A stretch of 64,000 nucleotides of DNA, taken from Chrysoperla carnea (lineage: Eukaryota; Arthropoda; Insecta; Neuroptera; Chrysopidae). The DNA lies in NCBI RefSeq assembly GCF_905475395.1, contig NC_058341.1, forward strand, positions 66,843,501-66,907,500, written 5' to 3'. Under the pieces are notes generated by a model, which saw only the letters and a program-made list of their open reading frames with translations, had not been told where the DNA came from and made no database searches. The position numbers and the translations under genes are program-made. Below are positions 46,439 to 57,289 of the stretch, in pieces. Position 1 is the first letter of the stretch. Each line of letters opens with the position of its first letter.

Positions 46439-46440
46439 GA
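46156..46440 (+). repeat. LINE 3' UTR, poly-T tract and (TTA)n tail
   Basis: T-rich DNA with a pure T run at 46328-46352 and a TTA microsatellite at 46409-46438. The TTA tail probably marks the 3' end of the LINE fragment before it. Confidence 0.6.
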
Positions 46441-46548
46441 AAAATGATTATGATCAAAAATGTATTAATTTTGTAGTGATATTATATTGAACAAAAATTA
46501 ATTGTATTTTGATTAAAGCGGAAATTAACGTGAAAGTCTGCATAAATG

Positions 46549-47381
46549 TACACTGAAAAAAAATTCTTAATATCAACTTCACCTTGTCTCAACCTCATCG
46601 CGAGATAAATTATGCCGGATGGAGTCACGAATGTGATACTACTATCGTACGGGGTTGAGTGGTGAAGTTGACACAACCTCATGAGTTGTTTGTATGAAAG
46701 TAATATACTGGCTAACAAATTTCAAATATTGTTGTTTTGAAATGCATAGTTTTAAACAATCTTTTTGTGATTCGTTCTACGACTTATAAATATTATAAAA
46801 TAATACTGATGTGATTGTCACAACCACATGGGCAGTTTGATTAGGTTTATTTAAAAAAATTGATATCTTCTAGTCGGATTTGAACCAGCGACATATCGAT
46901 TCCTATTGATTTTAGTGTATATGTACAAAAATATCCTGTATATCCTCTGTCTGTTGGTAATAACAATCTTCATGCGGTTGGCTCAACCCCACATTGGTTA
47001 GACATAACAGGTATGTGTTTGTATTAGAAAAACCCTATATTTAAAGCAAACGTAAAGATATGTTATTTTAATTCAACAGTTCGCTTTATTTCAACGATTA
47101 TCTATTCCAACTAAGTACAATTTTATTTTCTATCAATAAAATGCATGACTTTAAACTAAAATCAATCTCTTTCATAGAAGCAATAATTTTGTTCCCTGTT
47201 AATCAAGTTCACTGATTTTTTATCAATGAATTCATATTTTAAATTCAATCCCATTCTATTGTAAATACAAATATTTAGCTGAACTTGTTCCTACCATTAG
47301 GAAATTGTTTGAAAGTATTTTTACTTTATTTCAATATGAATCGGCCAACTTCGGAATGAGGTTGCCATTTTTTTTAGTGTA
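46549..47381. mobile_element. Possible MITE with TACACTGAAAAAAA ends
   Basis: Left TACACTGAAAAAAA and right TTTTTTTTAGTGTA are inverted. Both sides share CAACTTC and CAACCTCAT further in. The interior (833 bp) is non-coding. The A-rich termini make the match weak. Confidence 0.35.
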
Positions 47382-47839
47382 TTAATTTTGTAGTGTTTAT
47401 CAGTGGAAACAAATAATTTTTTTAGTTTTTATAGTGAAACCACATTTACAAGTGAAAAATATTTTTAAAGAGAAACTACGGAAGATCAGTGCCTAATATC
47501 AAATTGAAAATAAAAGTCTGTGCTATAGAAAATTTGACATAATTTTATAACTATTAATAATTAAAAAAACATAATCTCTATTGATGTCGTTCACAACTGT
47601 TCGAAGAAATTCTCTTTTGTGCCATTTAATTATATCTTCTAAATACTCTTTTTACAGCCGCAAAAATTGTCTACTGAAAGTTTTCATAGGTCAGAAAAAC
47701 TCTTTAAAACATTTTTAAAGTGTTAGTAAGTCTTAGTAACTCTTTTGGTAATTTTTTAAATTCTGAATAACTCTTCTGTAAGAGTCCGCGGAAATCTTGG
47801 AATTACTCTGACTTAAATACGTCAAATTTAATCTTATTC
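47382..47839. other. Gene-free stretch
   Basis: Nothing recognised; many short direct repeats of AACTCTTT / TCTTTAAA type. Confidence 0.45.
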
Positions 47840-48075
47840 TTAGGACACATTTTCATACTTTCATCCCCACTCTTTAAGGGAATAAATTATCGAAAAATAC
47901 TTTTTATAAATGTCACCTACAGTGTAAAATCAATATACCCTAAACTAAACTATCATTAGCGATGGGCGTTGAAATGCTAGTCGGGGTATTGCCTTTTCCC
48001 CCTCCAAATTATATTCCCCCTCTCAAAGGTTTCTGAGTTTAAACAAAATATAAAAAGAAACATAATTAATAATTA
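47840..48075 (+). repeat. Family B fragment
   Basis: Shares TATAAATGTCACCTACAGTG, GTCGGGGTATTGCC and CCCTCTCAAAGGTTTCTGA with other copies. Confidence 0.6.
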
Positions 48076-48258
48076 TAAAAGATAATAAACGAGAACTCTA
48101 GGATATTTCGAAATAAATTTGGATTTTGCCCCAATTTCCAAGATCAATTTTTCCAAGACCAAATTAGCAACGAGTAACATACACAATAAGAGTAATTACG
48201 ATTATCTAATTCATACTGATGATGACCACTTGGTAGTCGAAATACGTATTTATATAAT

Positions 48259-48746
48259 TAACAAGTCAAAACAAACAAATGACTGAGTTAATTGTTGAAA
48301 TACCATGTATAAATAGTGTTAATTACATTGGACATACATATACAATTTATGTAATACATACTATACAATTAACGCCTAATTTGCGCCCTCACGGGTAAAC
48401 AGTGATGTTTACGAAAAAATGTTTCAAACAAAAGTTGTTTATTTTTTTATAAGAAACATTTTTTACATTTAAACTTTTGTTCTATCTCTAACGGTTTACA
48501 AGATGAGTTCTACGGACCCATAGGTCAAGACCCAATGGACCCATGTTGCTCATTTACGAACTCGACTTCACTTTTTACGTCCTGAGTACGCTGTAAAAAT
48601 TTCAGCTTGATATCTTTTTTCGTTTTTGAGTTATCGTGCCCACAGACGGACGGACGGATGGACAACCGGAAATGGATTAATTAGGTGATTGTATGAGCAC
48701 CTATACCAAAATTTTGTTCATAGCATCAATATTTTTTAGCGTTAAA
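48259..48746 (-). repeat. Dispersed repeat family A, copy 8
   Basis: Nearly complete on the distal side (AACAAGTCAAAACAAACAAA start). It stops at AGCATCAATATTTTTTAGCG, where other copies continue for about 80 bp more. A family B end fragment (48770-48860) follows directly. Confidence 0.75.
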
Positions 48747-48769
48747 ATTCGGGCAAAAATCGAAATTTA

Positions 48770-48860
48770 TTTCTAAAATGAAACATTTAAAAAAAAATCA
48801 TCAAAATCGGATCTACGATTGAGGATTTCCTAAGAATGACTATTTTATGTATTCCTTTAT
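48770..48860 (+). repeat. Family B end fragment
   Basis: CATCAAAATCGGATCTACGA then TTGAGGATTTCCTAAGAATGACTATTTTAT-type end as in 9.95 and 14.2 kb copies. Confidence 0.5.
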
Positions 48861-49316
48861 GCGACTAAATGATCTACAAATATTTTACATTACTTGGTAA
48901 AAATGCATTTAATGTATATATTTTAATTAATGGAAATTAATTACTTTAGTACCATAGAGAAAATACAATGAAAATTGATTACAATGAAAATTATTTAGTC
49001 AATTGAACATACAAGATGATGGAACGAGTACAAAATTTAATTATATATAAAATTTGACCACCACTTTGACACAAAACAAAACAGGTGAAAATTTAATTGG
49101 AAATTGTTGTTGATTATTATTTAATTATAAAATATAATTCGATTATTTAGACGTAAAGTGATACTTTTTTATTCATAGGGGTTGCATGACAGTGTTGTTT
49201 GATGGCAAAGTTTATAATTACTTAGCTCTATGTTTAAACTTTAAGGTTGTTCGATCCATCGCATAAAAAGTTAATGTGTAAATGTAGAATGAAAAAAAAA
49301 TTACGAATGTATTATT

Positions 49317-49990
49317 TAAGGTATTTCGATACCAAAAAAGATGAAAATGAAACAACAAATTTCAAATTTTATTTATCAATTAATCATCCATTTATACGTC
49401 TTACTTAAAAAAATTCAAATCTGAACGGTTAAAGAGAACTATCGAAGTCGGTTTTTCAGTTTTTTAACCAATAAAAGGGCATATTTCTCATAGATAAACA
49501 GTACAGAGAATCGATAAGAATTTTTCACAAAAGGCCTATAGGTACAAGAGTGATTAATTGATAATTAAAATTTTAAATTTTTGTTATCATTTTCATTTTT
49601 CCTGTTTAATATATTTTGATACAGGAAGTTGAAAATGATACCAAAAATTTGAAATTCGTTTTATCAATTAATCATCCTTTTATATATCTTCTGTGAAAAA
49701 TTGATATCGATCATCTGTTAAAGTCAGTGTTTTAACCGAAAAGAGTTTTCATTTTAATGCACAGTTCTAAAATTTGGTATGATTTTAAAGCTTAAAACTT
49801 AAGGAATATTGATACAAGTGTTTTATGAAAATGGTAAAACATTTTTAAAAGCATTTAATGACTAAAAAATCAACATTTATTACGACTTCTTTATATATCA
49901 CCATGTAAAAAGGGCTGTTTTTGATCATTAATTTACACACAAAATTTCAGTGCTTTTGCAACACTTTCGTTTTGGTATCGAAACACCTTA
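49317..49990. mobile_element. MITE family D, copy 2
   Basis: Outer inverted repeats TAAGGTATTTCGATACCAAA and (complement) TAAGGTGTTTCGATACCAAA. An inner second set near 49560-49690 (ATTAATTGATAA, TTTTGATAC) shows that one arm has been duplicated, so this 674-bp copy is longer than copy 1. Non-coding. Confidence 0.65.
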
Positions 49991-50869
49991 ATTGCATATG
50001 TTGAAATATATCTGCAGATGCAAAGGAATTATCAATTTTTTAATTAATCGAGATATTTGCTAAAAATATATCAATTTATTGTTTCAATGTATTTATTGTT
50101 ATTGTTATGACCCTGACAGCCACACTGTTTATAAAACGTGTGATAGAATGATCGATTCAACGATATTTTGAAAGAAATTTGTATCCCTTACTATTTTTCC
50201 ATTTGTTTATTCTTTGCAATCTTCCTAACTTTTATGATTCGCTAGAAAAATATGTACAAGATAACTGCGTCGAGATTTTAATATTAGTCAAAGATATCTA
50301 TAAGGTGTTTAGAACCAACATCGTAAAGTCGTAACCTTAGCCAGTGGGATCTAAACCCTTAGATTTGAAATATTTCCAGGAAGGACTTTTCGACACGTGA
50401 AATAATCCATCCCCGCGAAATACGATCATACATTTAGCGATCAATCTATACACCACTTTGCAATAAATTTCGTTTATCCACACGGTAAGAAATGTATGGT
50501 AAGAAATAATGCACGGTAAGAAATGACTGGTAGATAAGCTATACCAGTCCGGGCCCACTTTTGCTCATTTTTACATGTTATTTCTTATGGGAAATTCTAA
50601 GGTCCATTTTGCACTTTTTTGTTCCTTTTTATGTAATGCTGGTTGCCTAACCTTAACGCATACTTATTATTTATGTATGTATATTGTATTCAATTACAAC
50701 CCATCTGAACCACACTTGTTAACACACTTACATCATACTCTTTACTTACCATTATTTGTAATTTAGCATACGTAGCGTACGTTGGTATAATTGTCAACAT
50801 AACTTCTTCATGTATTAACAGCGAATATTAATAATATTATATGGATTGCTTAAAAAAATTTTACTTACT
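49991..50869. other. Gene-free stretch before the giant palindrome
   Basis: No domain-bearing frame. The short frames at 50337-50558 and 50575-50766 are not recognised. A small repeated block ACGGTAAGAAAT occurs near 50481-50525. Confidence 0.45.
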
Positions 50870-50950
50870 ACTATAAGATTTGAACGCGGGCCCTCATGAG
50901 CGGAAGTCTACTATGCTAACCACTCAACCACAAGACCTTGTTACAACATA
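50870..50950 (-). other. tRNA-like promoter sequence (SINE head or tRNA relic)
   Basis: Read on the minus strand: TGGTTGAGTGGTTAG resembles a tRNA A box, and 40 bases later CGTTCAAATC resembles a B box. Spacing fits a tRNA, but the acceptor and anticodon stems do not pair, so it is at most a degraded tRNA or the head of a tRNA-derived SINE. The mirror copy begins at about 63970 and runs off the window. Confidence 0.35.
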
Positions 50951-51694
50951 GACAAAAAAAGTTAATAACTTAAAAACGTTTTTACAAAAATAATTTAAAA
51001 TATTATATTCATGAAGGTCAAATATTATTTAAAGTGTTTTGTAAAAAGAAACTCAATTACATTATTTAGATTTTTATTTTATTAGTAAACAATATTGATA
51101 TACAGTATAATAATATTAATATATACTAAATTATAAATAGATAGCTAATTTACAAGGTAATAATAATTCAATGGTTAATTATGCATTTTTTAATTTATTG
51201 GTAGATTTTTATTTTATTGGTAAACAATTGATATACAATACAATAATATTAATACTAAATTATAAATAGATAATTAATTTATAAGATAACAATTCTATTG
51301 CTAAAAGAAAACTCTAATTAATTTGTTTAATTATATGTAAATAATTTAATAGGTATATAAGTTTCTGCAAGTCCTATGACAAATTTTAAAACATACGATT
51401 TTTTTTTTATAAATGAGCATATATTCAATTTGTTTTAGAGGTTATAAAAATTAATTTTACGTTACACACACACACAATCACACCTCAATGAGATGACATT
51501 TTAAAAATCAACAAAAAAAACATTTTAACATAATATTAAATAGGTAATAATTAATTAATTAATTAAAGTTTACACTGATTTTTTAACAATATTGAGATTA
51601 TTGAGATAACTTATGAATTCAAGAATTTCACTATAAATGATATTAGCATCGATCTCTTCAATGAATAAGTGATATTGTCATGCTTACGAATTAA
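50951..51694. other. 3' flank of the left polymerase gene
   Basis: AT-rich, no gene. Two similar blocks of about 80 bp (ATTTTTATTTTATT..TAAACAA, TAAATTATAAATAGATA) form a tandem duplication at 51070-51160 and 51200-51290. An AATAAA-type signal for the minus-strand gene is at 51217-51222. The mirror copy is 63226-63969. Confidence 0.5.
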
Positions 51695-54600
51695 CTATAC
51701 ATTTTTTTTCTTTTTGATGCAAGGTTCATCTATATATTCAGCTTTTCGTTTATAGGTTGTAGTATTCAAAGAATAGTGACCCCAGGGTAGTGTATCATAG
51801 GAACCAGGTATAATATATCGCTTATCATCATAAGGGCTTAGAGCAATTTTTGTCTGAGTTTGGGTGTAAAGCTTAAGTTTATCAGATTTTATGAGGTTTT
51901 GATCAACTGATATCTCTTTAAATTCCTCCAAACATTCAACATAATCTTCAAATGTTATTTTCGTACTAAGAACTGACCTTTTAACTCCCTTAGCTTTTTT
52001 TGTTAACCCAAGATTATTTGGTTCTTGTTTAATATTCCCATGATTAAATATAGCATCATCAAGTGATTTTGATTGTTTTTCTAGAGGGGTTGCTATTTTT
52101 AATGTATATAATTTTGATCGTAATCCTACAAAATGAGTCATAGGAGTTCCATTGTTTTCATCCTTCATCATACCAAGCACTTTCTTATTAACGCAAGGTA
52201 TATTATAAACATTAGAAGGATGGTAATCACTGGTATCAAAATACTTGTGACAATCTCTTTTTATCATTTCATAGGGATCATGGTTTTTAATTTCGTAAAT
52301 AACCGAGTCAGTATCTGTATAGATAGCGGTAGAATCATCACCCAGCTGTGGAATCATATAGCCATAATGAAAATCATAAATTGTAGTTTTAGCTAAATCT
52401 AAGATTGCCATACCAATATACAAAGGCTTATTGAAGAATATCTCCATCTTTTTCAACTCAATAGCCACCAAGTTTGAATTGAAAATTGTACAAGAATGAA
52501 ATTGGGGTTTAGATATATAAGCTTCTGCCCCATATCGACCCTCCCATTTTGTAACAAGCTTTACATTAGAATGTTTCCTAATATTTTCCATTGTTTTTCC
52601 AAAGACGGCATTGTTCATTAATTTATACAAATTTTTCTCAAAATCATTATTAGCATTCTTTCGTAGTTTGGTATTTAAATCAATATATGATTGAAGCCAA
52701 GGCGACTGTTTAAATTTTAAAACTTTATGAATTTTTTCTAATTTTAGCCCATTGTTTAATGCCTGCTTCAATGTTCTATAATGAATTACATATCGCTCTT
52801 TATCATGAAGAGTACCCATCAATTTACTCTGTTTAGAATTAGGTGCTGTTCTATGTTCAGGGCAAAAAGGTAAATCCTTATGTTTATCATGAAGTTCTTC
52901 AGGATATTTGAGATCCACTTCTAAGAAATATCCATTATCAGCGTCATCTAAAATCATCGAAACATCAATATCTGTATCACACCACTCAAAACCACTGTAA
53001 GGAAGACACTGACTCATCGCCCATCCATATTGATTGTTAATGTCTGTATAAAGTAAATACACTTCAGGCTTGGATGGATCAAATCCTGGAATGTATTTAT
53101 TATTCGCTGTGGAACGTCGTTTCATACATTGACTCAAACCACCGCGAATTCCTCGTTCGACAAACATCATCATATCTATATCAGTCAACAATTCGAGCTC
53201 AATATTTGTATACTTCAACATACAGTCAAACGTAAATCCCGGAAGTGTATAGTAATTTCCCGGGTCAATGTTGTACGTAGACAGACAGGTTGCTCTAAAC
53301 GTTTCGAAAATATCCGTAAGTAGCATTATATCCGTTTCCATATAGAGATCTACATAATCACCTAAATTTGAACAATTAAATGCTGACCAAACGTTTTGCG
53401 CATGATGATACATTTGTCTAGAACACTGTTTCTCCTCCAATCGATTATAGAATGCTTCTATGTTCGGTAGTTGAGTGTAATTAAATTTATCAAAAGAATC
53501 AATAAAATCATATGGCATTACACCTTTCTTTTTCAACAATTGAAACTGATTTTCTGAAACGTTAGAAAAACGCTTCTTCATGTTAGGAAATTCCGACAAG
53601 TATGAAGCTAGCTTATCAAGGGAAGAAGCTAAAAATCTGAATGAATCTATGAATCGAAATTTTATAGATGAATCTTCAATGTTTTTGGTGAAAGAAATAT
53701 ATTTTTCTTTGGTAACAGGTAAAAGTTCAACGCGCCCTCCAATCTTTGTCGCAACATCTTCAACTATCAGCATCCCATCATAATTTGACATATTATGGAA
53801 CACTACAGGAACAACATGGCTATCTTGATAATTAATATTACATGATTCGTGGGCAGGGCCTCTGTAATTGGTACCATCTTTATATCCACCAGTTTTCGAC
53901 GCAAGATGAAAATGGTCTCTAACTTTCTTTTCCTCATCCACAAATGGTTTATTACATATATGACAATGTGTAGATTTCTGAAAATCTTCCTCTTCAATAG
54001 TAGTTAATGGATCCATCTCATACGAGCACAATAAAATTGTTTCCACTTCTTCAGATATTTGTTTTAACTCCCTTATAAACCAATCCATACAATCCACTCC
54101 ACGATATGAACGATAATATGATAATGAATCATCATAAGCACATTTAAAATAATACCCAACAACAGCAGGTATATGTTTTTGATACCGAATTTTATCATCC
54201 AGAGGTTCCAATACAGATTCGATATCCCCGTAAATGATAAAAGGGGTTTTCTCTTTATTTTTAAAATTTTTGAATTTTAAAATATTTTCTCCTTCCTTAG
54301 GCATTCTTATCGCACAATCATTCATTTTCTTACAGTTTTCATAATGGCTGTTCAATTTTTCTTCTGAGTAGAAATAGTGTAAGCATCGCTCACAGAAAAA
54401 CTTTTTATGACCATCTTTATTCAGCTGGGAGGAAACCAAACGTGATAGATTTTTAACCCAAACGTAATGATAACGAATGGGTAATAAATTATTATCATTA
54501 TCATCAACATCTTCATCATACTGATCTTGAATCAGTAATAAATTCACATGATTAATCAATTTATTTTTTGTTAAGTAGCATGGCACAACATTAAAATTTT

Positions 54601-55543
54601 TCAAGTGTTTCTTCAGTACATAAACATTTATCGATATTTCATTTTGATTTTCAAAGTTAGGTATCTGTTTTAGTGTCATTGGAAACTGTACACCTTTCAA
54701 CTTCAACACTTTTGAATAATGTGGATATTTTGAAATACGCTGGGGATGCTTCTCAACTGGATACAATGCTGACGTCACAGCCCACGCAAAGCATGCATTA
54801 TCATCATTCTTTACGTTTATACAAGCTTCTAGTCGTTTGATTTGGGTAGGTAGTTCAATATATGACGATCCAAGTAATGGTGTATATTTATTTATATTAA
54901 CACCAAGGTTAATAATGTTTACTAGAGCCCAACCGCTATCGCGTTCCTGGAATTCTTCCAAATCACGTGTTATCGGACCAACAACATTCTTCCCAAACCA
55001 TTCATTCACATCAGTATTCTGATATATTGGATTATTTGAAGTAGTGAAGTATTTGTGTTCAGTTATCATTTTGTTTGCAGATACAATTTGAAATTCTCCA
55101 CAGAAAATAACGTTAACTTTTATAGCTTCATGAATTTTCAGAACGTTACTTATTCTTCGTCGAAAAAGTGCTTCACAATCCTTCAAAAATGCTTTAGGAT
55201 CTTTATGTTTCAGATTACTAATAATACCAGTTCTAAGCCGACTCTCAAATGCAGATAGGGAATCATCCCATCGTACTCTCTTTGCAGCCGTCTCTTTTCG
55301 ACTTTGAACACCTGCTCCGTGCTTTAACATACACTTAAGATTGCAACGATAACTTTTTACAAGAGCCAAGTTTGCTAACAAATTCTGCTTTTTACCAACA
55401 GATTTTGCAGCTTTCAATTTTTTACATATCCGTCGAACAGCAATATTGCAATTTTTCAATCCATCTCCAATATTCAATTTATTAGCAGTCATGGTGTCGA
55501 TAGATTTTATTTTCTCCAACAAAGTAGACATTGAGTACGTCAT
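51695..55543 (-). CDS. Polinton-type family B DNA polymerase (left copy)
   Basis: Intact frame of about 1282 codons starting at an ATG whose first residues are MTYSMSTLLEK. Its translation is identical to the copy at 59377-63225. Domains counted from that Met: N-terminal basic region of unknown role (1-130); C2HC-type zinc finger (C384, C387, H400, C404); 3'-5' exonuclease with Exo I DIE (D440, E442), Exo II HNMSNYD (near 583-589) and Exo III YMETD (734-738). An endonuclease VII-like Cys/His insert lies between Exo I and II (C527, C530, RDHFH 542-546, C568, N569). Palm motif A is YTDINNQYGWAM (D834), motif B KLMNNAVFG (974-982), motif C YTDTDS (1075-1080), and the KxY triad KLY is near 1144. 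This is the protein-primed branch of family B, which replicates linear DNA elements from a terminal protein. The gene is transcribed away from the spacer, and its 5'-UTR intron lies at 55560-56014. Confidence 0.93.
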   Translation of the reverse strand: MTYSMSTLLEKIKSIDTMTANKLNIGDGLKNCNIAVRRICKKLKAAKSVGKKQNLLANLALVKSYRCNLKCMLKHGAGVQSRKETAAKRVRWDDSLSAFESRLRTGIISNLKHKDPKAFLKDCEALFRRRISNVLKIHEAIKVNVIFCGEFQIVSANKMITEHKYFTTSNNPIYQNTDVNEWFGKNVVGPITRDLEEFQERDSGWALVNIINLGVNINKYTPLLGSSYIELPTQIKRLEACINVKNDDNACFAWAVTSALYPVEKHPQRISKYPHYSKVLKLKGVQFPMTLKQIPNFENQNEISINVYVLKKHLKNFNVVPCYLTKNKLINHVNLLLIQDQYDEDVDDNDNNLLPIRYHYVWVKNLSRLVSSQLNKDGHKKFFCERCLHYFYSEEKLNSHYENCKKMNDCAIRMPKEGENILKFKNFKNKEKTPFIIYGDIESVLEPLDDKIRYQKHIPAVVGYYFKCAYDDSLSYYRSYRGVDCMDWFIRELKQISEEVETILLCSYEMDPLTTIEEEDFQKSTHCHICNKPFVDEEKKVRDHFHLASKTGGYKDGTNYRGPAHESCNINYQDSHVVPVVFHNMSNYDGMLIVEDVATKIGGRVELLPVTKEKYISFTKNIEDSSIKFRFIDSFRFLASSLDKLASYLSEFPNMKKRFSNVSENQFQLLKKKGVMPYDFIDSFDKFNYTQLPNIEAFYNRLEEKQCSRQMYHHAQNVWSAFNCSNLGDYVDLYMETDIMLLTDIFETFRATCLSTYNIDPGNYYTLPGFTFDCMLKYTNIELELLTDIDMMMFVERGIRGGLSQCMKRRSTANNKYIPGFDPSKPEVYLLYTDINNQYGWAMSQCLPYSGFEWCDTDIDVSMILDDADNGYFLEVDLKYPEELHDKHKDLPFCPEHRTAPNSKQSKLMGTLHDKERYVIHYRTLKQALNNGLKLEKIHKVLKFKQSPWLQSYIDLNTKLRKNANNDFEKNLYKLMNNAVFGKTMENIRKHSNVKLVTKWEGRYGAEAYISKPQFHSCTIFNSNLVAIELKKMEIFFNKPLYIGMAILDLAKTTIYDFHYGYMIPQLGDDSTAIYTDTDSVIYEIKNHDPYEMIKRDCHKYFDTSDYHPSNVYNIPCVNKKVLGMMKDENNGTPMTHFVGLRSKLYTLKIATPLEKQSKSLDDAIFNHGNIKQEPNNLGLTKKAKGVKRSVLSTKITFEDYVECLEEFKEISVDQNLIKSDKLKLYTQTQTKIALSPYDDKRYIIPGSYDTLPWGHYSLNTTTYKRKAEYIDEPCIKKKKNV

Positions 55544-55559
55544 TTTCACTGTATGAAAT

Positions 55560-56014
55560 CTAGAAATGATATAAGAAAAAATAGGTTTTAATCGTATAAT
55601 ATATAATCAATAATTATAGTTCAAATACATGAAGATAAACGAACTTTTACAAATATTACTGATATTATCACATAGAAAAAATAAAATTTTATATATATGC
55701 GTACAGTAATGCTGAACCTAAAACATAATTTTGTAATAGTTTAGATTTTCATATAAACCAAACATTCTCAATATCTATGTTTTATATACCTAAATCATAT
55801 AGATAACTGCCCGTTTTGTAAGCGGGTCTTACAGATATCATGATTTGATACAATCACCCATATAGAGATACTTCATTAATACACAGATAGAAAACGTTGA
55901 TTTTAATAGTATACAATCTAATCCAAACAAAAATATATTATATATTATAGTTTTCACTTCGCTTTATCATTACAAAGTAATAGATAGATGACGTGTTCGT
56001 GTTATGAAACTTAC
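55560..56014 (-). other. 5'-UTR intron of the left polymerase gene
   Basis: Mirror of 58906-59360: donor AAG|GTAAGT and acceptor TTTCTTATATCATTTCTAG. Confidence 0.5.
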
Positions 56015-56168
56015 CTTACAACAACAATAATCAACAGTTATATATTTTTTAAGACACACAAACTTTACAACAATGTTCACGATATGTAACACACTTTTAT
56101 TATAATAATTTTTAAGGCACTTTTATTATGATTATTAATAACTTGTTCACTTTCACTGTAAATATTCA

Positions 56169-56204
56169 ACTGAGTCAGGTCAAGGTAATAACGCTGCTTA
56201 TATA
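56169..56204 (-). promoter_or_regulatory. Core promoter of the left polymerase gene
   Basis: TATATAAG at 56197-56204 and TCAGT at 56169-56173 on the minus strand, mirror of the right-arm promoter. Confidence 0.55.
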
Positions 56205-56318
56205 CGTTTTTCAAAATTGAAATATTTGAACATGTTTTGACATGTAAAAAATTGTTCTAGAACATTATTTTATAGTTTAACAATTTGAAAAATAGATTAT
56301 TCATCATCTTGTTACAAG

Positions 56319-56618
56319 TTCAAACTTGTTTGAAATAATTTTACATGTGTCAAAACACGTGACCGGATGTTAATATTTTTTTATGATTAAGCAATGTAAT
56401 ATGACACTTGAAATTTACATAATAAAAATACATGTTCAAACTTGTTTGAATGGACTTTGATCTTAAAATAATTTTACACGTGTCAGCTATTCTCAAGAAT
56501 ATGTTGAAATAGATTTGACCTTGAAAAATATGATATCATCATCCTGTTACAAGTTCAAACTTGTTTGAATAAAAATACATGTTCAAACTTGTTTGAACAT
56601 GTTTAAACTTGTTTGAAT
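56319..56618 (-). promoter_or_regulatory. Five dyad motifs upstream of the left polymerase
   Basis: TTCAAAC-N2-GTTTGAA at 56319, 56435, 56555, 56582 and (one mismatch) 56603, mirror of the right-arm set. Confidence 0.5.
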
Positions 56619-56766
56619 CGCATTAGATCTTAAAAAAATTTTACACGTGTTATGAGATTAGAATAAAGGTTTTATTTAATAAAAATCTTTATTTTTTTTT
56701 TATACAACACAAATATGTTCGCAAAAACGGTCCACTATGACAGATTTTTTATTGTTACAAGTATGT

Positions 56767-56991
56767 TCATAAAAACGGTCCACTATAAAATAAGACTTTT
56801 TTATCAATATATGAATCGTGTAAAGAGTCGAACACTAACCACCTGACTTTAACGTTGGATTCACGTTTAGCTAAGACCTTTTCCACTAAATAAATGTTTG
56901 GATGGTGAACTTTTTGTAATTCTTCGGCATAGAAACCACCCTTTATATCTTCGTTGCTGTTATCCTTCAATAAATATACAGGTCTCTTTCT
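56767..56991 (-). pseudogene. Polinton integrase C-terminal chromodomain fragment (left copy)
   Basis: Identical to 57929-58153, see there. It points away from the spacer, in line with the polymerase gene. Confidence 0.6.
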
Positions 56992-57130
56992 AAACAGGTC
57001 TGTATCTAAACAGGTCTGTATCTAAACAGGTCTGTATCTAAACAGATCTGTATCTAAACAGGTCTCTTTCTAAACAGGTCTCTTTCTAAACAGGTCTCTT
57101 TCTAACAGATCAGTATTAAACAGGTCTGTT
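56979..57130. repeat. 16-bp tandem repeat, left copy
   Basis: About nine units of 16 bp of the form AGGTCTGTATCTAAAC or AGGTCTCTTTCTAAAC, followed by a shorter dyad (ACAGGTCTGTTTAGTACTGG ... GACCTGTTTA). It overlaps the 5' end of the integrase stub, whose own codons contain AGAGACCTGT, so the array probably grew from that piece. Confidence 0.8.
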
Positions 57131-57289
57131 TAGTACTGGTTTGACCTGTTTAATTATATTAATTGATAAATTAAGAAGGCTACATTCTACAAACATCGGA
57201 AGAGAAATACTATCTATAATCCAATACTTGAGGAAAACAAATATAATTAAATAACAAGTTTATAATAACTTTATCAAAAATTAAAAAGC

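Noticed and set aside
46868..46905. Possible tRNA gene (minus strand GGTTCAAATCC, B-box like)
   Set aside because: No A box at the right distance and no foldable acceptor or anticodon stem; likely chance or a SINE remnant.
52133..55258. Several short frames opposite the left polymerase gene, mirrored opposite the right one
   Set aside because: They lie antisense within a strongly conserved coding region and have no domain; they are shadows.
56979..57130. Possible CRISPR-like array
   Set aside because: 16-bp units are directly adjacent with no unique spacers, and the context is eukaryotic.
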